NCBI GenBank assembly: GCA_010909165.1
Contig: VJWM01000259.1
Span: 124,001-188,000, forward strand
DNA length: 64,000 bases
Reading direction: 5' to 3'
Source of the DNA: Anthoceros angustus
Lineage: Eukaryota > Streptophyta > Anthocerotopsida > Anthocerotales > Anthocerotaceae
Both the position numbers and the translations under genes were made by a program. Of this stretch, positions 11,206 to 22,000 are shown piece by piece (the stretch's first letter is position 1; each line of letters begins with the position of its first letter). Under the pieces are notes generated by a model. It searched no databases and was not told the DNA's origin. It saw only the letters and a program-made list of their open reading frames with translations.

Positions 11206-12780
11206 AGGAGTCCAATGCGGAGAAAAGAAATCAAGAAGGGATACGGAGACAAGAAGAAATCCAAGAAGAAGAAGAAGTACTACTCATCCTCCGATGACAG
11301 TTCCACGGAGGAAGATAGCTCCTCAGCAGACTCCTCGGATAGTTCCACGGAAGAAGAGACCAGTGATAGCTCAGAGGAAGATTCGTCAGGAGATGAGCGC
11401 GGCCGCAGGGAGAGAAAGAAGGAAACGAAAAATGAGTGGGAACTAAGACGCCGCGCCAGAGGAAAGGAGCTGGTGTATGCAAAGAAGGACGCGGAGCAGG
11501 TGAGAAGAGAGGTGGAAACAGCAGCCAAAAAGGTGGAGCAACAAGGGAACAAGATGGAAGAAATGATGGCCAACGAGAAACTTCATCTCAATGCCATAAA
11601 AGACCACGAGAGGAGAAGGGCACCGGAGCGCGGCGACTCTCTCTCAACTTGCAGGAGGCACTCGAGGTCGAGCCTCCAAACGGTGCAACTCAGCTACGAG
11701 GAAGAGGAGGAGGAGATGTGCTTGGAAGATACATACCAAATTCAAGAGGCGACACCGTGCACCAAGACTTTGTACCCCTCAAGTTTGAAACTCCACATGG
11801 GCATTCGCAATCGATGGCAAGGAACCCCGGGCAAATGAGTGCCATTCTACAATTGCCGAGGATTCGGCATCTTGCAATGCCCTTAGCATCTCGCCAGGAA
11901 TGGTGATTTTGAGAGGTGTGGATTGCAAGCGGCACATGTCGGCGTGTTCTCGCCGAGAAAGACTTGGATCGGCGATCAAGGCCGCCTCGAACTACGAGGA
12001 GTCCAATGCGGAGGGAAAAGAAATCAAGAAGGGATACGGAGAGACAAGAAGAAATGAAGAAGAAGAAGTACTACTCATCCTCCGATGAGCCCACGGAGGA
12101 AGATAGCTCTCACAGACTCCTCGGATAGTTCCACGGAAGAAGAGACCAAAGGATAGCTGAGGAAGATTCACGAGATGAGCCAAGGGAGAGAAAGAAGGAA
12201 ACGAAAATGAGTGGGAACTAAGACGCCGAGGAAAGGAGCTGTGTATGCAAAGAAGGACGCGGAGAGAGAGAGGTGGAAACAGAGCCAAAAAGGTGGAGCA
12301 ACAAGGGAACAAGATGGAAGAAATGATGGCCAACCGAGAAGCTTCATCTCAATGCCATAAAAGACCACGAGAGGAGAAGGGTCACACGGAGCGCTAAATC
12401 TCTTCGCTCAACTTGGAGCAGGGCACTCGAGGTCGAACTGTCTGCAAACGAAGGTGCAACTGCTGGGCTACGAGGAATAGGAGGAGGAGATGTGCTTGGA
12501 AGATACATACCAAATTCAAGAGGCGACACCGATTTCTGGGTACCCGAAGACTTTGTACCCCTCGAGTTTGCGAAACTCCACAGGCATGGGCATTCGCAAT
12601 CAGATGGCAAGGAACCCCGGGCAAATGAGTGCCATTCAGTGTTACAATTGCCGAGGATTCGGTCATCTTGCCAGCAGCTGCCCTTCCGCATCTCGCCAGG
12701 GGAATGGTGATTTTGAGAGGCTGTGTGTGGATTGCAAGCACATGAAGCGGGCGTGTTCTCCGCCGACGAAAGAAACATGT
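11160..12780 (+). pseudogene. gag: gag C-terminal part with nucleocapsid, tandemly duplicated
   Basis: From about 11,215 a lysine run is followed by a Ser/Asp/Glu-rich tract (about 11,280-11,400) and a charged segment likely to form a coiled coil (AEQVRREVETAAKKVEQQ). The whole block from GAGAAAGACTTGGATCGG at 11,163 starts again near 11,953, so two copies stand in tandem. The first ends in a damaged zinc knuckle near 11,845. The second ends in an intact one at 12,640-12,681, followed by a further cysteine cluster (CVDCKHMKRACSPPTKETCEDC spread over 12,725-12,790). The nucleocapsid would bind element RNA. Both copies contain frame breaks. Confidence 0.7.
12640..12681 (+). other. CCHC zinc knuckle (intact copy)
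   Basis: The codons read CYNCRGFGHLASSC, an exact C-x2-C-x4-H-x4-C knuckle as in retroelement nucleocapsids. The first copy of the duplicated block (near 11,845) lacks the leading cysteine and has lost the downstream spacing. Confidence 0.85.
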
Positions 12781-13399
12781 GAGGATTGCTCAACCGTTAC
12801 GCCACCCACCCATGGAGCAAAATCCGTTACCAGCGATGCAAGTCGAAGATGCGCTCATGGCGTATGGGAGGATTAGGCCCGGTGAGAAGTTTGGATTGGG
12901 GATATGGATAGTGGGTATTATGAAACTCCGCCATGGCTGCTCAACGGAGCGAGCGAGGAAGGCGGACACCCTAAGAAGGGGAGGAAGAAGAGAAAGAAGG
13001 AAGATTGGAGCCTCCACAACATCGAGTGAGGAGGAAGTCGTCTTCATCGGGAGGAAGGAGAGGTCCAGCCACAAAATGCCAACGAGGACTCGGATGAGCA
13101 GAGGCAAAAGGAGGCCATGCGAATCCGGGACGGGGCAAGGCATGAACGCTCACACTGCGAGCGATTTTGGGGCACCACGATGTAACTCCTTCAAGAACCC
13201 CGCTGGATTCGAGGGATGACGTGCGAAAGAAGGAAGGAGAGGAGGTGGAACTCGAGTCGACATCCGGCGAAAAACCGCGGAGAGAAAAAGGATGAGTTAG
13301 GCGTTTCCGCCGATGTCGAAGGAAGTCATGGAGATGATCCGAGAGACTGGGAACACCCGACACACACCTCTGTCCACCCCCAACCGGCCATCCTGCTTC

Positions 13400-14000
13400 A
13401 AGCCGCACTGTGGAGCTACATGTTGCTGAAACGAGTGGAGCAAGCGAGAAGGGAGAACATGAATGGCCCTTTCAATCTGGCGGAGGCCATCATGGACCAA
13501 AAATTCATGATAACATTTGGACAGCTTCTCAGGGACAATCCGAGGTACCGCCAGCAGATCCGGTGGGCATTGAAGGCAGCACAACCCAAGAAGAGGCGGA
13601 CCCTTCCCAAAACAAGGCCGAGGCCCCTTGCCGTGAACATGGTGGCCATGGTCGACCAAGGTCCGTGAGCCGCAGATAGAAATCTCGGGATGCGTTATCA
13701 AGAAAGTACCTCGGATTCGGGTCCGGGGTCAACATCATGACGGAGGACACTCGGAAGTTGGAGATAGAACACACATCCAAGGTCTGCGTCTTGCGGACAT
13801 GTCCAGATGACACCGTGGGGAGCCGATCGAGTTCTAACCCATATTGGTACCATTCCGCACCTTATGGACTATGTGGTCATCAAACGAGCTCCCGGATATG
13901 ACGCTTTGATTGGCGGACGTGGATGTATGGGCGCTGTACCTTCAAGTGGGCAAGGAAGGAAGTGGGCTTCAAACCTCGGGGGACCCCAAGGTTAAGGAAG
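13400..14000 (+). pseudogene. pro: Retropepsin-like protease, copy 1
   Basis: A lead-in region (around FMITFGQLLRDNPRYRQQIRWALKAAQPKKRR, 13,505-13,600) precedes an aspartic-protease core. GSGVNIMTEDT is at about 13,720-13,752, and APGYDALIG with a damaged GRTWMYG is at about 13,890-13,930. In this family the catalytic residue is the Asp before the first Gly-Ser-Gly. Here the reading passes through GATTCGGGTCC, which gives DSG only with one extra base, as if GATTCTGGGTCC had lost a base at CTG. The protease would process the gag polyprotein. A second copy lies at 15,140-15,810. Confidence 0.65.
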
Positions 14001-14590
14001 GGAGGATATGTTTATCTTGGAGTCGAGATACGTGCAGAGAGACGCCACGGAAACAGATGGCTATACTCATAGAAGACACATTTGGGGAGGAGGATGAGAA
14101 AGAGAAGTTCCGCTTGCCCACATTTCTTGGTCGGATGAAGAGCGGGACTATCGAGACATTCCCACTCCATCACTGGTGGGTTGTTATGGAGTGATTGACT
14201 GGTGTGGAAGGTACTACTGCGGTAGTGGAAGGTGGAGCAGCAGTTGTGGAAGGTGGTGGGACGGATGTGGAAGTTCTCCGGCGAAGCGTTGTTGGCGAGA
14301 TGGAGGCGGCTGGCGAGAATCGGAAGGCGGCAAGTGATGGTACGGTAAATGAGAAGGGAGATCCGGATACACCAGCCTACTTATTCGTAAATATTTGAGT
14401 TCACAGAATCAGCATCCCGGACCTTTCAAGGCAACAACATGCCTCGGTGCATTATTCGAGTCCATTTGTCCGAGGCGGCTTATATAAGGAGGGACCGGAC
14501 GGAGAGAAAGGTTGTGGGTGGTACCTCGTGACTTGGACCTACCATATGACAACAGATATATGCACTTTCCGAGGCCAACCGAGGAGCCCG

Positions 14591-16250
14591 GAAGGTTTGG
14601 GGATATGGATAGTGGGTATTATGAACTCGCCATGGCTGCTCAACACGGAGCGGGCGAGAGGAAGGACACCCTAAGAAGGGGAACGGGGAAGAAGAGAAAG
14701 AAGGATTGGAGCCTCCAACATCGAGTGAGGAGGAAGTCGTCTTCATCGGGCGAGGAAGGAGAGGGTCCAGCCACAAAATGCCAACGGGACTGGGATGCAA
14801 ACGGAAAAAGGGAGGCATGAATCCATGGACGGCAAGGCATGAACGCACACCCAACGCAAAATTGCGATTTTGGGGCACCACGATGTAACTCCTCAGAACC
14901 CCGCTGGATTCGAGGGGGACGAAGAAGGAGGGGAGGAACTCGAGTCGACATCCGGCGAAAACCCGCGGAGAGAAAAAGGATGAGGGTTCCGCCAGATGTC
15001 GAAGGAAGTCATGGAGATGATCCGAGAGAATCGAACAGACCCCGACACACTCCGTCACCATCGCCCACCCAACCCAGCCCACGCCATCGCTCAGACCGCA
15101 CACTGTGGAGCTACCGCGTTGCTGAAACGGGAGTGGAGCAAGCCGAGAAGGGAGAACACAATGGCCCTTTCAATCCGAGGCCATCATGGACCAAAATTCA
15201 TGATAACATTTGGACAGCTTCTCGTGGACAATCCGAGGTACCGCCACAGATCCGGGGCATTGAAGGCAAGACAACCCAAGAAGAGGCGACCCTTCCCAAA
15301 ACAAGGCCGAGGCCCCTTGCCGTGAACATGGTGGCCATGGTGACCAAGGTCCGTGAGCCGCAGATAGAAATCTGGATGCGTTATCAAGAAAGTACCGATT
15401 CGGGTCCGGGGTCAACATCATGACGGAGGACACAACCGGTTAATGGAGATAGAACACACATCCAAGGTCTGCGTCTTGCGGACATGTCCAGATGACACCG
15501 TGGGGAGCCGATCGAGTTCTAACCCATATTGGTACCATTCCGCACCTTATGGACTATGTGGTCATCAAACGTAAAGCTCCCGGATATGACGCTTTGATTG
15601 GCCGGACGTGGATGTATGGGGCGCACTGTACCTTCAAGTGGGCAAGGAAGTGGGCTTCAAACCTGGACTGGGACCCCAAGGTTAAGGAAGGGAGGATATG
15701 TTTATCTTGGAGTGAGAGACGCACGGAAACAGATGGCTATACCTCAGAGAAGACACATTTGGGGAGGAGGATGAGAAAGAGAAGTTCCGCTTGCCCACAT
15801 TTCTTGGTCGGATGAAGAGCGGGACTATCGAGAGACATTCCCACTCCATCACCGTGGGTTGTTATGATGCTTGATCGACTGGTGTGGAAGGTACTACTGT
15901 AGTGGAAGGTGGAGCAGCAGTTGTGGAAGGTGGTGGGACTGGGTGGTGCTCCCGGCGAAGCGTTGTTCGCGGCAGAGATGGAGGGGAAGCGGCCCGCGTA
16001 ATCGGAAGACGGCAAGTGATGGTGGTAGCAAGAAATGAGAAGGGAGATCCGGATACACCAGCCTACTTATTCGTAAATATTTGAGTTCCCGGAAAGATCC
16101 CCTGACCTTTCAAGGCAACAACATGCCTCTGCATTATTCGAGTCCATTTGTCCGCCAGAGACCTTATAAGGAGGGACCGACGGAAGAGAAAGGTTGTGGG
16201 TGGTACCTCGTGACTTGGACCTACCATATGACAATGATATATGCACTTTC
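14591..16250 (+). repeat. About 1.7-kb internal tandem duplicate (protease block)
   Basis: The string GATATGGATAGTGGGTATTATGAA occurs in two parts at about 12,900 and 14,600. From each point the sequences run parallel through the protease, the (GGTGGAGCAG)-type valine/glycine-rich tract near 14,220 and 15,905, and the CGTGACTTGGACCTACC stretch near 14,527 and 16,210. The first copy then joins the second through TTTGGGGATATGG. The second continues into the integrase tail. Confidence 0.75.
15140..15810 (+). pseudogene. pro: Retropepsin-like protease, copy 2 (tandem duplicate)
   Basis: This repeats 13,400-14,160 with small indels. It preserves the second half of the domain better, reading YDALIGRTWMYGAHCTFKWARKW (in two pieces across 15,585-15,655), the equivalent of the YxxLLGRPWL motif of plant gypsy proteases. 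The catalytic Asp region is at about 15,400 and has the same missing base as copy 1. The duplicate block runs from about 14,591 to 16,250 and copies about 12,885-14,590. Confidence 0.65.
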
Positions 16251-16409
16251 TGCAAGCTTCACCTTCGATGGATGGGGCCATATAAAGTCCTTGAAGTTTT
16301 CGCAAATGGCTCCATCTGGCTCCAATTAGATGACCTACCAACAGGTCAGCGGTTGGAGAGTCAAGAAATATTACACATGAGTTGGCGAGGGCGCCAACAA
16401 ATGAGAAGG
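16194..16409 (+). pseudogene. Integrase C-terminal tail fragment
   Basis: The open frame contains LHLRWMGPYKVLEVFANGSI and then WLQLDDLPTG. This is the pattern of the small C-terminal domain of gypsy integrases (aromatic-G-P-Y/F-K-V...NG...L..L). It is the only trace of integrase in the element; no H2C2 finger or DDE core is seen upstream. This fits an internal deletion between protease and the end of pol. The frame runs on into the 3' LTR to 16,463. Confidence 0.6.
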
Positions 16410-16414
16410 GAGTA
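16402..16414 (+). promoter_or_regulatory. Putative polypurine tract
   Basis: A GAGAAGGGAG purine run ends two to three bases before the 3' LTR start TGTAAACG. This is where plus-strand DNA synthesis is primed in LTR elements. Confidence 0.55.
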
Positions 16415-18322
16415 TGTAAACGATCCGTATTGGAAACTCCTGTTGGATTGTGTCTTTGAGTGATTTTTGTTTTTTTAAGTTTGGTGTCAAGAAGAGCTAG
16501 GTTATGAGTAGGAAGGGATATTTATAGTAGAAAGTGTCCTTGGCCTATGAGTTTTGGGTTGTTTGTGGGTTAAATAATAATCGGTCCTTGGACTATGAAC
16601 TCGATACTCCTTGGCCTTTGGTCTTGGAATATTTAATAAAAGGCCTATATATGGGGGGTCCCCATATTTGGCAGTGTAGGCTAGAGGTCGAACCAACCGG
16701 TAGTTGAACGGTGTGTGTGGGGTGTCACGGGGACTATGTTTGAAGGTTGGCCGCGGTGGGTCGTGGAAGGAAGGAGTCGGAAGAAGAAGTGGTAGCGCCG
16801 GTTGGCGTGAGTTTTGGGAAATATAACCCTAAGGGAACTCGGAAGGCACGGCCGGTGGTAGCTCAGACGATCCACAGCGGGCACGAGCACGAGCATAAAG
16901 GCAGGCCACAGTGGCGGGAGCTCGCGATTCTGGAAGGAAGAAACCACAGATTGACCAAGTTGGAGATTCGGCGAGTTATCAGCAATTGAGGCGTAGGCGT
17001 GAGGGTTTTGCAGAGCATGGCGCCCAAGGTTGCGGAAATTTCGGCCCAATGGCCAAATATGGACCATTGGAGGTCCGAGGTGGAGGATTGGTGAGGGAGC
17101 TGGGACTTGGGATCATGGAAAACAAAGGGAGAGTTTATGGGAGGATTTTCCGGATCGACGAGGAAGGAGGACCCATAAATTCAGCAGCAAAGGACGAAGG
17201 GCCAGCGACCAAATCGGAGTGCGGAGATAACATGGGCGGGAGTAGTGGCATCCTAGGAATAGAACTTTGGATAGGATGCCATCTTGGACCTAAGGCCGTC
17301 CAAAATTGTAGGCGCCTCTTGGCGTTTGCTTTTAGGACTGGAAAGTCGGTGGCTATGGCCAAACAATTGTATAAAGGGGCTTGGTTGTGCCCCTCACGAG
17401 ATAACTCTGGTTGAGATCCCCACGCTGCCTGTGGCTGGTTGGAGACGTCCGATTGAGGAGGTGGTGTGCGAGGCGCTCCTAGGGGTGGTCGAGCTTGCTC
17501 ACGGGGGGGAGGAGGGGTGATAGAGCAATCTTTCGACAAAGGAGGAGGAAACCAAGGGATTGGCGGCGGGTCGGAGCTTGCTGTGGCCTCCCTGGGGTTC
17601 TTCTTTCCTTCACCCTTGTTCCTTAGTTGTGTTCAAATTGAGAGAGAAGTGTTGAGTGGATGGTTGGAAGCCGCGGGTGAGGAGAGAGAGAGAGAGAGAA
17701 GATTGGGTGAAGGAGTGACTAAACAACATCACGCTGATCACGAGGTGTAAGAGGAGTTGAGAAGGGAACTAATTGAGAGACTAACGGTGGAGATTTGTGT
17801 GGATCCAAAAGAATCCAAACCGGTCTTTGGTGGAAGTGTGCAAGGAAACAGCGTTCCTTGTAAATTGTGTGAGTGTGGCGCCTTGTGTGTGTGTGTGAAG
17901 CGGTGAGGATTTGTGGAACTTTGGTCCCTAGGAATCGGTGTGTGTGTGAAGTGAGTGAATGCCGATAAAGTTACCGCAGTGATGGGGCCCGTGCGAGATC
18001 CATGGCGCGTCTTGTGAAATAAGTCGCTAGGGTTTGGTGTGGACCCACCTCGGTGGTCGAGCAACTACCGGTGAGAATAAGATCGTGGAATAAGATTTGT
18101 CGTGGAATAAGATTGTGGTAGCTAGAGTCGAGGTAGTAGTGGTTGAGTAGATAGGTAAGAGGAGTAATAGCAAGTAAGTCGACTTAGGTGAAGGTCGATG
18201 GCGATAGAAGTTAGCGTCTCTTGGCACAAACCATTCCCTTGGGAGCGAATCCTAAGCCTACAACGACATTGAGGGTGAATGTGGACCTCACGGTGTCCCC
18301 GGACACGAATCCACACTCCACA
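16415..18322 (+). repeat. 3' LTR (1,908 bp)
   Basis: It starts TGTAAACGATCC and ends CACTCCACA, matching the 5' LTR. It holds a single copy of the segment duplicated in the 5' LTR, a TATA motif at 16,645-16,653, (GA)n near 17,680 and GT repeats near 17,885 and 17,940. The right flank is the TGGCT target duplication, and then the RT gene of copy 1 resumes. Confidence 0.85.
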
Positions 18323-18327
18323 TGGCT

Positions 18328-18830
18328 CAACCGCCACCGCTCACGAATTCTTGGACCCTAATGCTAAGCGTGATCCGATAATCCCTATTGGATCTACCCC
18401 TCACATTGTTGAAATCCAACAAGAGGTGGATGAAACTTACCTAGCCGAGGGCATCACACTTGGAAAGTGGGTGCACTTTCTTAGCATGCAAATTTACATT
18501 GAGGATCCCATCCTTAGAACTTATAAAACCTATAAGTTGGACAAACAACGGGCTCTCCCATTCAAACATGCGCAATACATCCATTTGGACTCTAACATAC
18601 CAATTCGCCAAGCATACAATGTGATTGTATCCCAAGTGTTCCCCATACTCTATGTATCTAGTGAGGCCTCACTAGCTTACATAGAACTCGTGGAATTTAT
18701 TAAAGCCTTCGTCAATAATGGCTTTAGGAAACTTGTACAAACTTGGAAATATTGTAAAAAAATGCTTAATGCTTGGAACCTTCCCCGGTCTTAAGTTCCC
18801 ACTTGAGGATCTTGTTAGCATGTTCACCTA
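18328..18830 (+). pseudogene. RT-element polyprotein, copy 1, 3' part
   Basis: This is the continuation of the RT reading frame after the LTR insertion, with HEFLDPNAKRD, then VEIQQEVDETYLAEGITLGK, then YKLDKQRALPFKHAQYIHLD, ending with ...NAWNLP before the stops. The segment corresponds to the end of the palm and the thumb of the RT. It aligns with copies 2 (32,480-32,950) and 3 (45,535-46,000). Together with 4,303-7,669 it forms one interrupted gene. Confidence 0.8.
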
Positions 18831-18882
18831 ATACCCCCACATATAACTTCTCTCTATGGGATGTTTAGATAGATTTATGTAT

Positions 18883-18901
18883 ATGATGCTTCATGCATCA
18901 T
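18883..18901 (+). ncRNA. Conserved 3' hairpin 1 of the RT element, copy 1
   Basis: ATGATGC-TTCAT-GCATCAT forms a perfect 7 bp stem with a 5-base loop. It is conserved at 33,039-33,057 and 46,084-46,102. It lies in the 3' untranslated part, about 145-160 bp before the element end. A structural RNA role is inferred only from conservation of the pairing. Confidence 0.5.
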
Positions 18902-18947
18902 GTTTTTTCTGTCATTTTATTACAATTATATTTCCTTTTTGGCAGTG

Positions 18948-18983
18948 GTATACAATATCCTTGGATCAAGGGCATTTGTATAC
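18948..18983 (+). ncRNA. Conserved 3' compound hairpin 2 of the RT element, copy 1
   Basis: An outer stem GTATACAAAT / ATTTGTATAC encloses an inner CCTTG-GAT-CAAGG stem. This copy has lost one A in the left arm. The hairpin sits about 60 bp before the element end and recurs at 33,111-33,147 and 46,155-46,191. A terminal stem-loop is a known way for non-LTR RTs to recognise their own RNA, so this is a candidate recognition structure. Confidence 0.55.
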
Positions 18984-19044
18984 CTCATTTGCCCCGATCC
19001 AAAAAGGAATATATTTGTAAATTCAACCACGGAGAGTGGAGGGT

Positions 19045-22000
19045 ATCTATCTATCTATCTATCCATCTATCCAAGAGAGAGTTATGTTCCCTATGAGATC
19101 CATGAATTTGCCCTTTGTGTGCCCATAGATTGGTGCTTCTAAATGATGTTTATCCATCCCAAACATCCCATCGATGAACTAGTAAATCTATTCCTTCAAT
19201 GTTTACGTAATACTAATTTGTGAAGGAATTTTTATTGATTTTATTTGTTATTTACCCTTTATTATTTTCTTACTAATATGGTTGTTTTCCTTGATTTTTG
19301 AGATAAATTTTAATTCAAGAAAGTCTAATATGTATGCAGGTTTTATTTGTCTTTTTGGATAATAAATTTGGAAGCGTGATGTTTACAAGTATCTTTCATA
19401 TGTTTTGTTTTTGACCTTAGAGAGGTGTCTAACTCATAAAAATGCACCATTAGACTCTTGATAACTATGGAGTGAATAGAATATGAATATGCTTGCCTTT
19501 TCCAACTGGCTATCACCTTTTATTGGTAGAAGGACATAGTGCCTTACCCACTTGGGCATATTAACACCTCATATGGGCCATGTGTGCATTTATGACCTCG
19601 GACCTTGTTTCACTTTTAATATATACTACTAGGCTATAAATGAGGGATTTGATCTATGTGCATGTTTGTTAAAGATGGGTTGATTCCTTGTGGGTTATCA
19701 TTGGTAGGAATGGCTGCCCAATATGATTATATAACTTGTGAGCCGGTGGTTGGATAGAATTTGCTACCCAATGAAATCCCTTCCTCCAAACTTTGGTTGG
19801 GGTTCCTCCTTCCTCTCCTATGCTTAGCCTCTACCTTTGATGATTGTCATTCTCTCTATTGCTCCCGCCTCTATTTGCGTGATCACCTTACTTAGTACCT
19901 TGGTCTCTTTGTCGCGTTGCCTCCCCAAGCTAGCCATGGCTACCAAGGTTGAACCTTTTCTCCTCTCTTTACTTCACTATGCAACCTTAGAATTAGTGGA
20001 TGTGCAATGGATCCCGCCTCACCAAGGATCCAAACGGGCCGATGATCCCTTTTGGTGGTCAAGAAGGGAAGGGGAGGGGTGTTGACCAACACCATCTCTG
20101 CATCCAAGAAGCTAGACCTTGATTTGGTCATCTGGTCTAGTCTTCTAAACCTCAAGTTGGTTTTTTTTCGGTATGATCTAGAAGCAGCTGGATAGATGAC
20201 ACGATGACTGCTAGGGTTTGTGTCTTACTGCTTCAAAATATCTGGTTTGATCAACACAAGATACTTCGTGCTCCGGCAGGCTGACGTGGCTATAAATGTG
20301 TTGTTGTTCGTGCTGCATTGTTTGTCTGGATGCCTCGTATTGGATGCATGTACTGGAATCGTCATCCGTTGGGATACTGACTCAAGGTCCTGCTTAGGTG
20401 AAGCATCTGACTGCATCTTGCGTAGCTCGATCGCACGTGAGAGGCGTGTCGATGTTTGATACATGTAGCAAGGAATGACGGTGGCCGTGGGAGGACAACG
20501 TCGCAGTTGAATGATGAGAAAATAGGTGGTATCTTGTTGTTTGGCTTCACCGACGATCTGCGAGCACAAGATTGCATGTGAATGGCTTCAAGATAGCATG
20601 CGATAGATATTGTGCTACCGGATGCTCGCTAAGCTTACGGGGATGTCGATCTAGTTTTGCATATCGCGTTGCTACGGTTGGATGTACGCTGATATCGTAA
20701 GATTGCATCGAATATTGGGAGTCCGCGAGGACAAGGGCCTCTTTGGACGCGCTTTTGATCGAAGACGTTGGACGATCGCTGGTTTTGCTCCCTCGCCATC
20801 GCTCATGGATTGCTTGCTAGGAATGATTATCTCGGTTGAGGGTTCCACTGGCTCGCCGTGCTTGGAGCCATACAAAGTGGCGCTTGCAAGTGGTGCTGCA
20901 GGCGACCTGTTGGTTTTGCTTCCACGATGGTTGTTTGCTGTTGACTGCTGGAAATTGATATCGTGCGGTGAATAGCACGACGTCACCGTGGGTCGGATGC
21001 GGTGGTGGATCCAGACGGGGTTGTACGTCGATCTAAAACGTGAACGGGATGACCATACGGCTACCAGTAATTTGCTTGGTGACCCGTCTCACGAGAGGTG
21101 TGTCACGCCCAGTGAGGATCGACTATGGGCAAGGAAAAAAAGGGGCTGTGGGGGTGGGGGCGATTGATTAGTCTGGCCTCTTTGGACGCGATTTTGACCG
21201 GACGGGTTGGAGGATTGCTGGTTTTTCGCTCCCGCCATCGCTCATGGATTGCTTGGGAATGATGACCATATGGTTTGATGGTTCTGCGTGGCTGCCGATG
21301 CTTGGAGCCATACAAGTGGCGCGCAAGCGGTGACGACCCGATGGTTTTGCTACCACGGTGGATGTTCCTTTGACTGGCTTGGTGTCCTGTGGTGATTAGC
21401 ACGATGTCGCTACGGTGCGGATCGGATGGGCGGATGGGTGGATCCAGACGGGGTTGTCGATCTAAAACTTGATCGGATGGCCATGCGCCAATCCTTTGTC
21501 ACAACCGGATCGGTGATGCGGCGGTGCCGACCCGCACGTGGGCTTGTGATGGGTGATCGGTAGCGTGCGGCAGAGAAAACGATCGGCAATAAACGCACGC
21601 CGTTTGCTTACTGCGAATGCATGAGGATGTAGTGATTGAGATTGGTGTAACTTGAAGAGAAAATGATACGGTGGTAGCGCTGCAAGGAAGTGTGTGATGG
21701 CCGAGACCGGTGAGCGACTGGAGAGAAAAAGATGCGAGGTGCACGTCTATTGGTGACAATGATACCGTGGGTATGTGATGATGGAGCTAGCGACGGTGGG
21801 ACTTGTTTGATTCAAGGATGTGTATGAAATTGTGAAGGTGAGACTAGTGAGCGACTGGAGAAAACGATCCTCATCAAGTGGATGCACGCTTGCTTGCTTC
21901 GCAAGCATCTGAGTAGGTATGTAATGGTTGAGACTCATGAGCGCCCGGAGAAAACGATGTAGGCTGGATGCACGTTGTATACTTGCTGCAAGGATGCATG

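Larger units (their letters stand above)
7670..18322 (+). mobile_element. Nested LTR retrotransposon (gag-protease, gypsy-like, apparently non-autonomous)
   Basis: This 10,653 bp element has direct LTRs (7,670-10,333 and 16,415-18,322) with TG...CA termini and a 5 bp target duplication. The internal region encodes a gypsy-type gag, an acidic/basic and coiled-coil gag extension, a CCHC knuckle, a retropepsin and a short integrase C-terminal tail. No RT, RNase H or integrase core is recognisable between 13,990 and 16,190, so it probably depends on proteins from a relative. Three internal tandem duplications lengthen it: 736 bp in the 5' LTR, about 790 bp in gag, and about 1,700 bp across protease and tail. 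It sits inside the RT gene of element copy 1. Confidence 0.85.
4303..19044 (+). mobile_element. RT-encoding element, copy 1 (interrupted by an LTR retrotransposon)
   Basis: This is the first of three copies of a non-LTR-type element. Its left end (TTGTTACATTC) and right end (GTGGAGGGT) match those of the copies at 29,171-33,211 and 42,187-46,249. Without the inserted LTR element and one copy of its 5 bp target duplication, it measures about 4,084 bp, close to 4,041 and 4,063 for the others. (ATCT)n repeats flank both ends. The element holds one long plus-strand coding region and a 3' untranslated part of about 250 bp with two conserved hairpins. I see no LTRs and no poly-A tail. Confidence 0.8.

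Noticed and set aside
11215-11838. Ser/Glu-rich frame as an independent nuclear protein gene
   Set aside because: It lies in order between the gag core and the zinc knuckle of the LTR element and is duplicated with it, so it is better read as a gag extension.
13914-14398. Val/Glu/Gly-rich frames as a separate small gene
   Set aside because: The sequence is low-complexity with repeats of GTGGAAGGTGG, lies inside the duplicated protease block, and is not kept in frame in the second copy.
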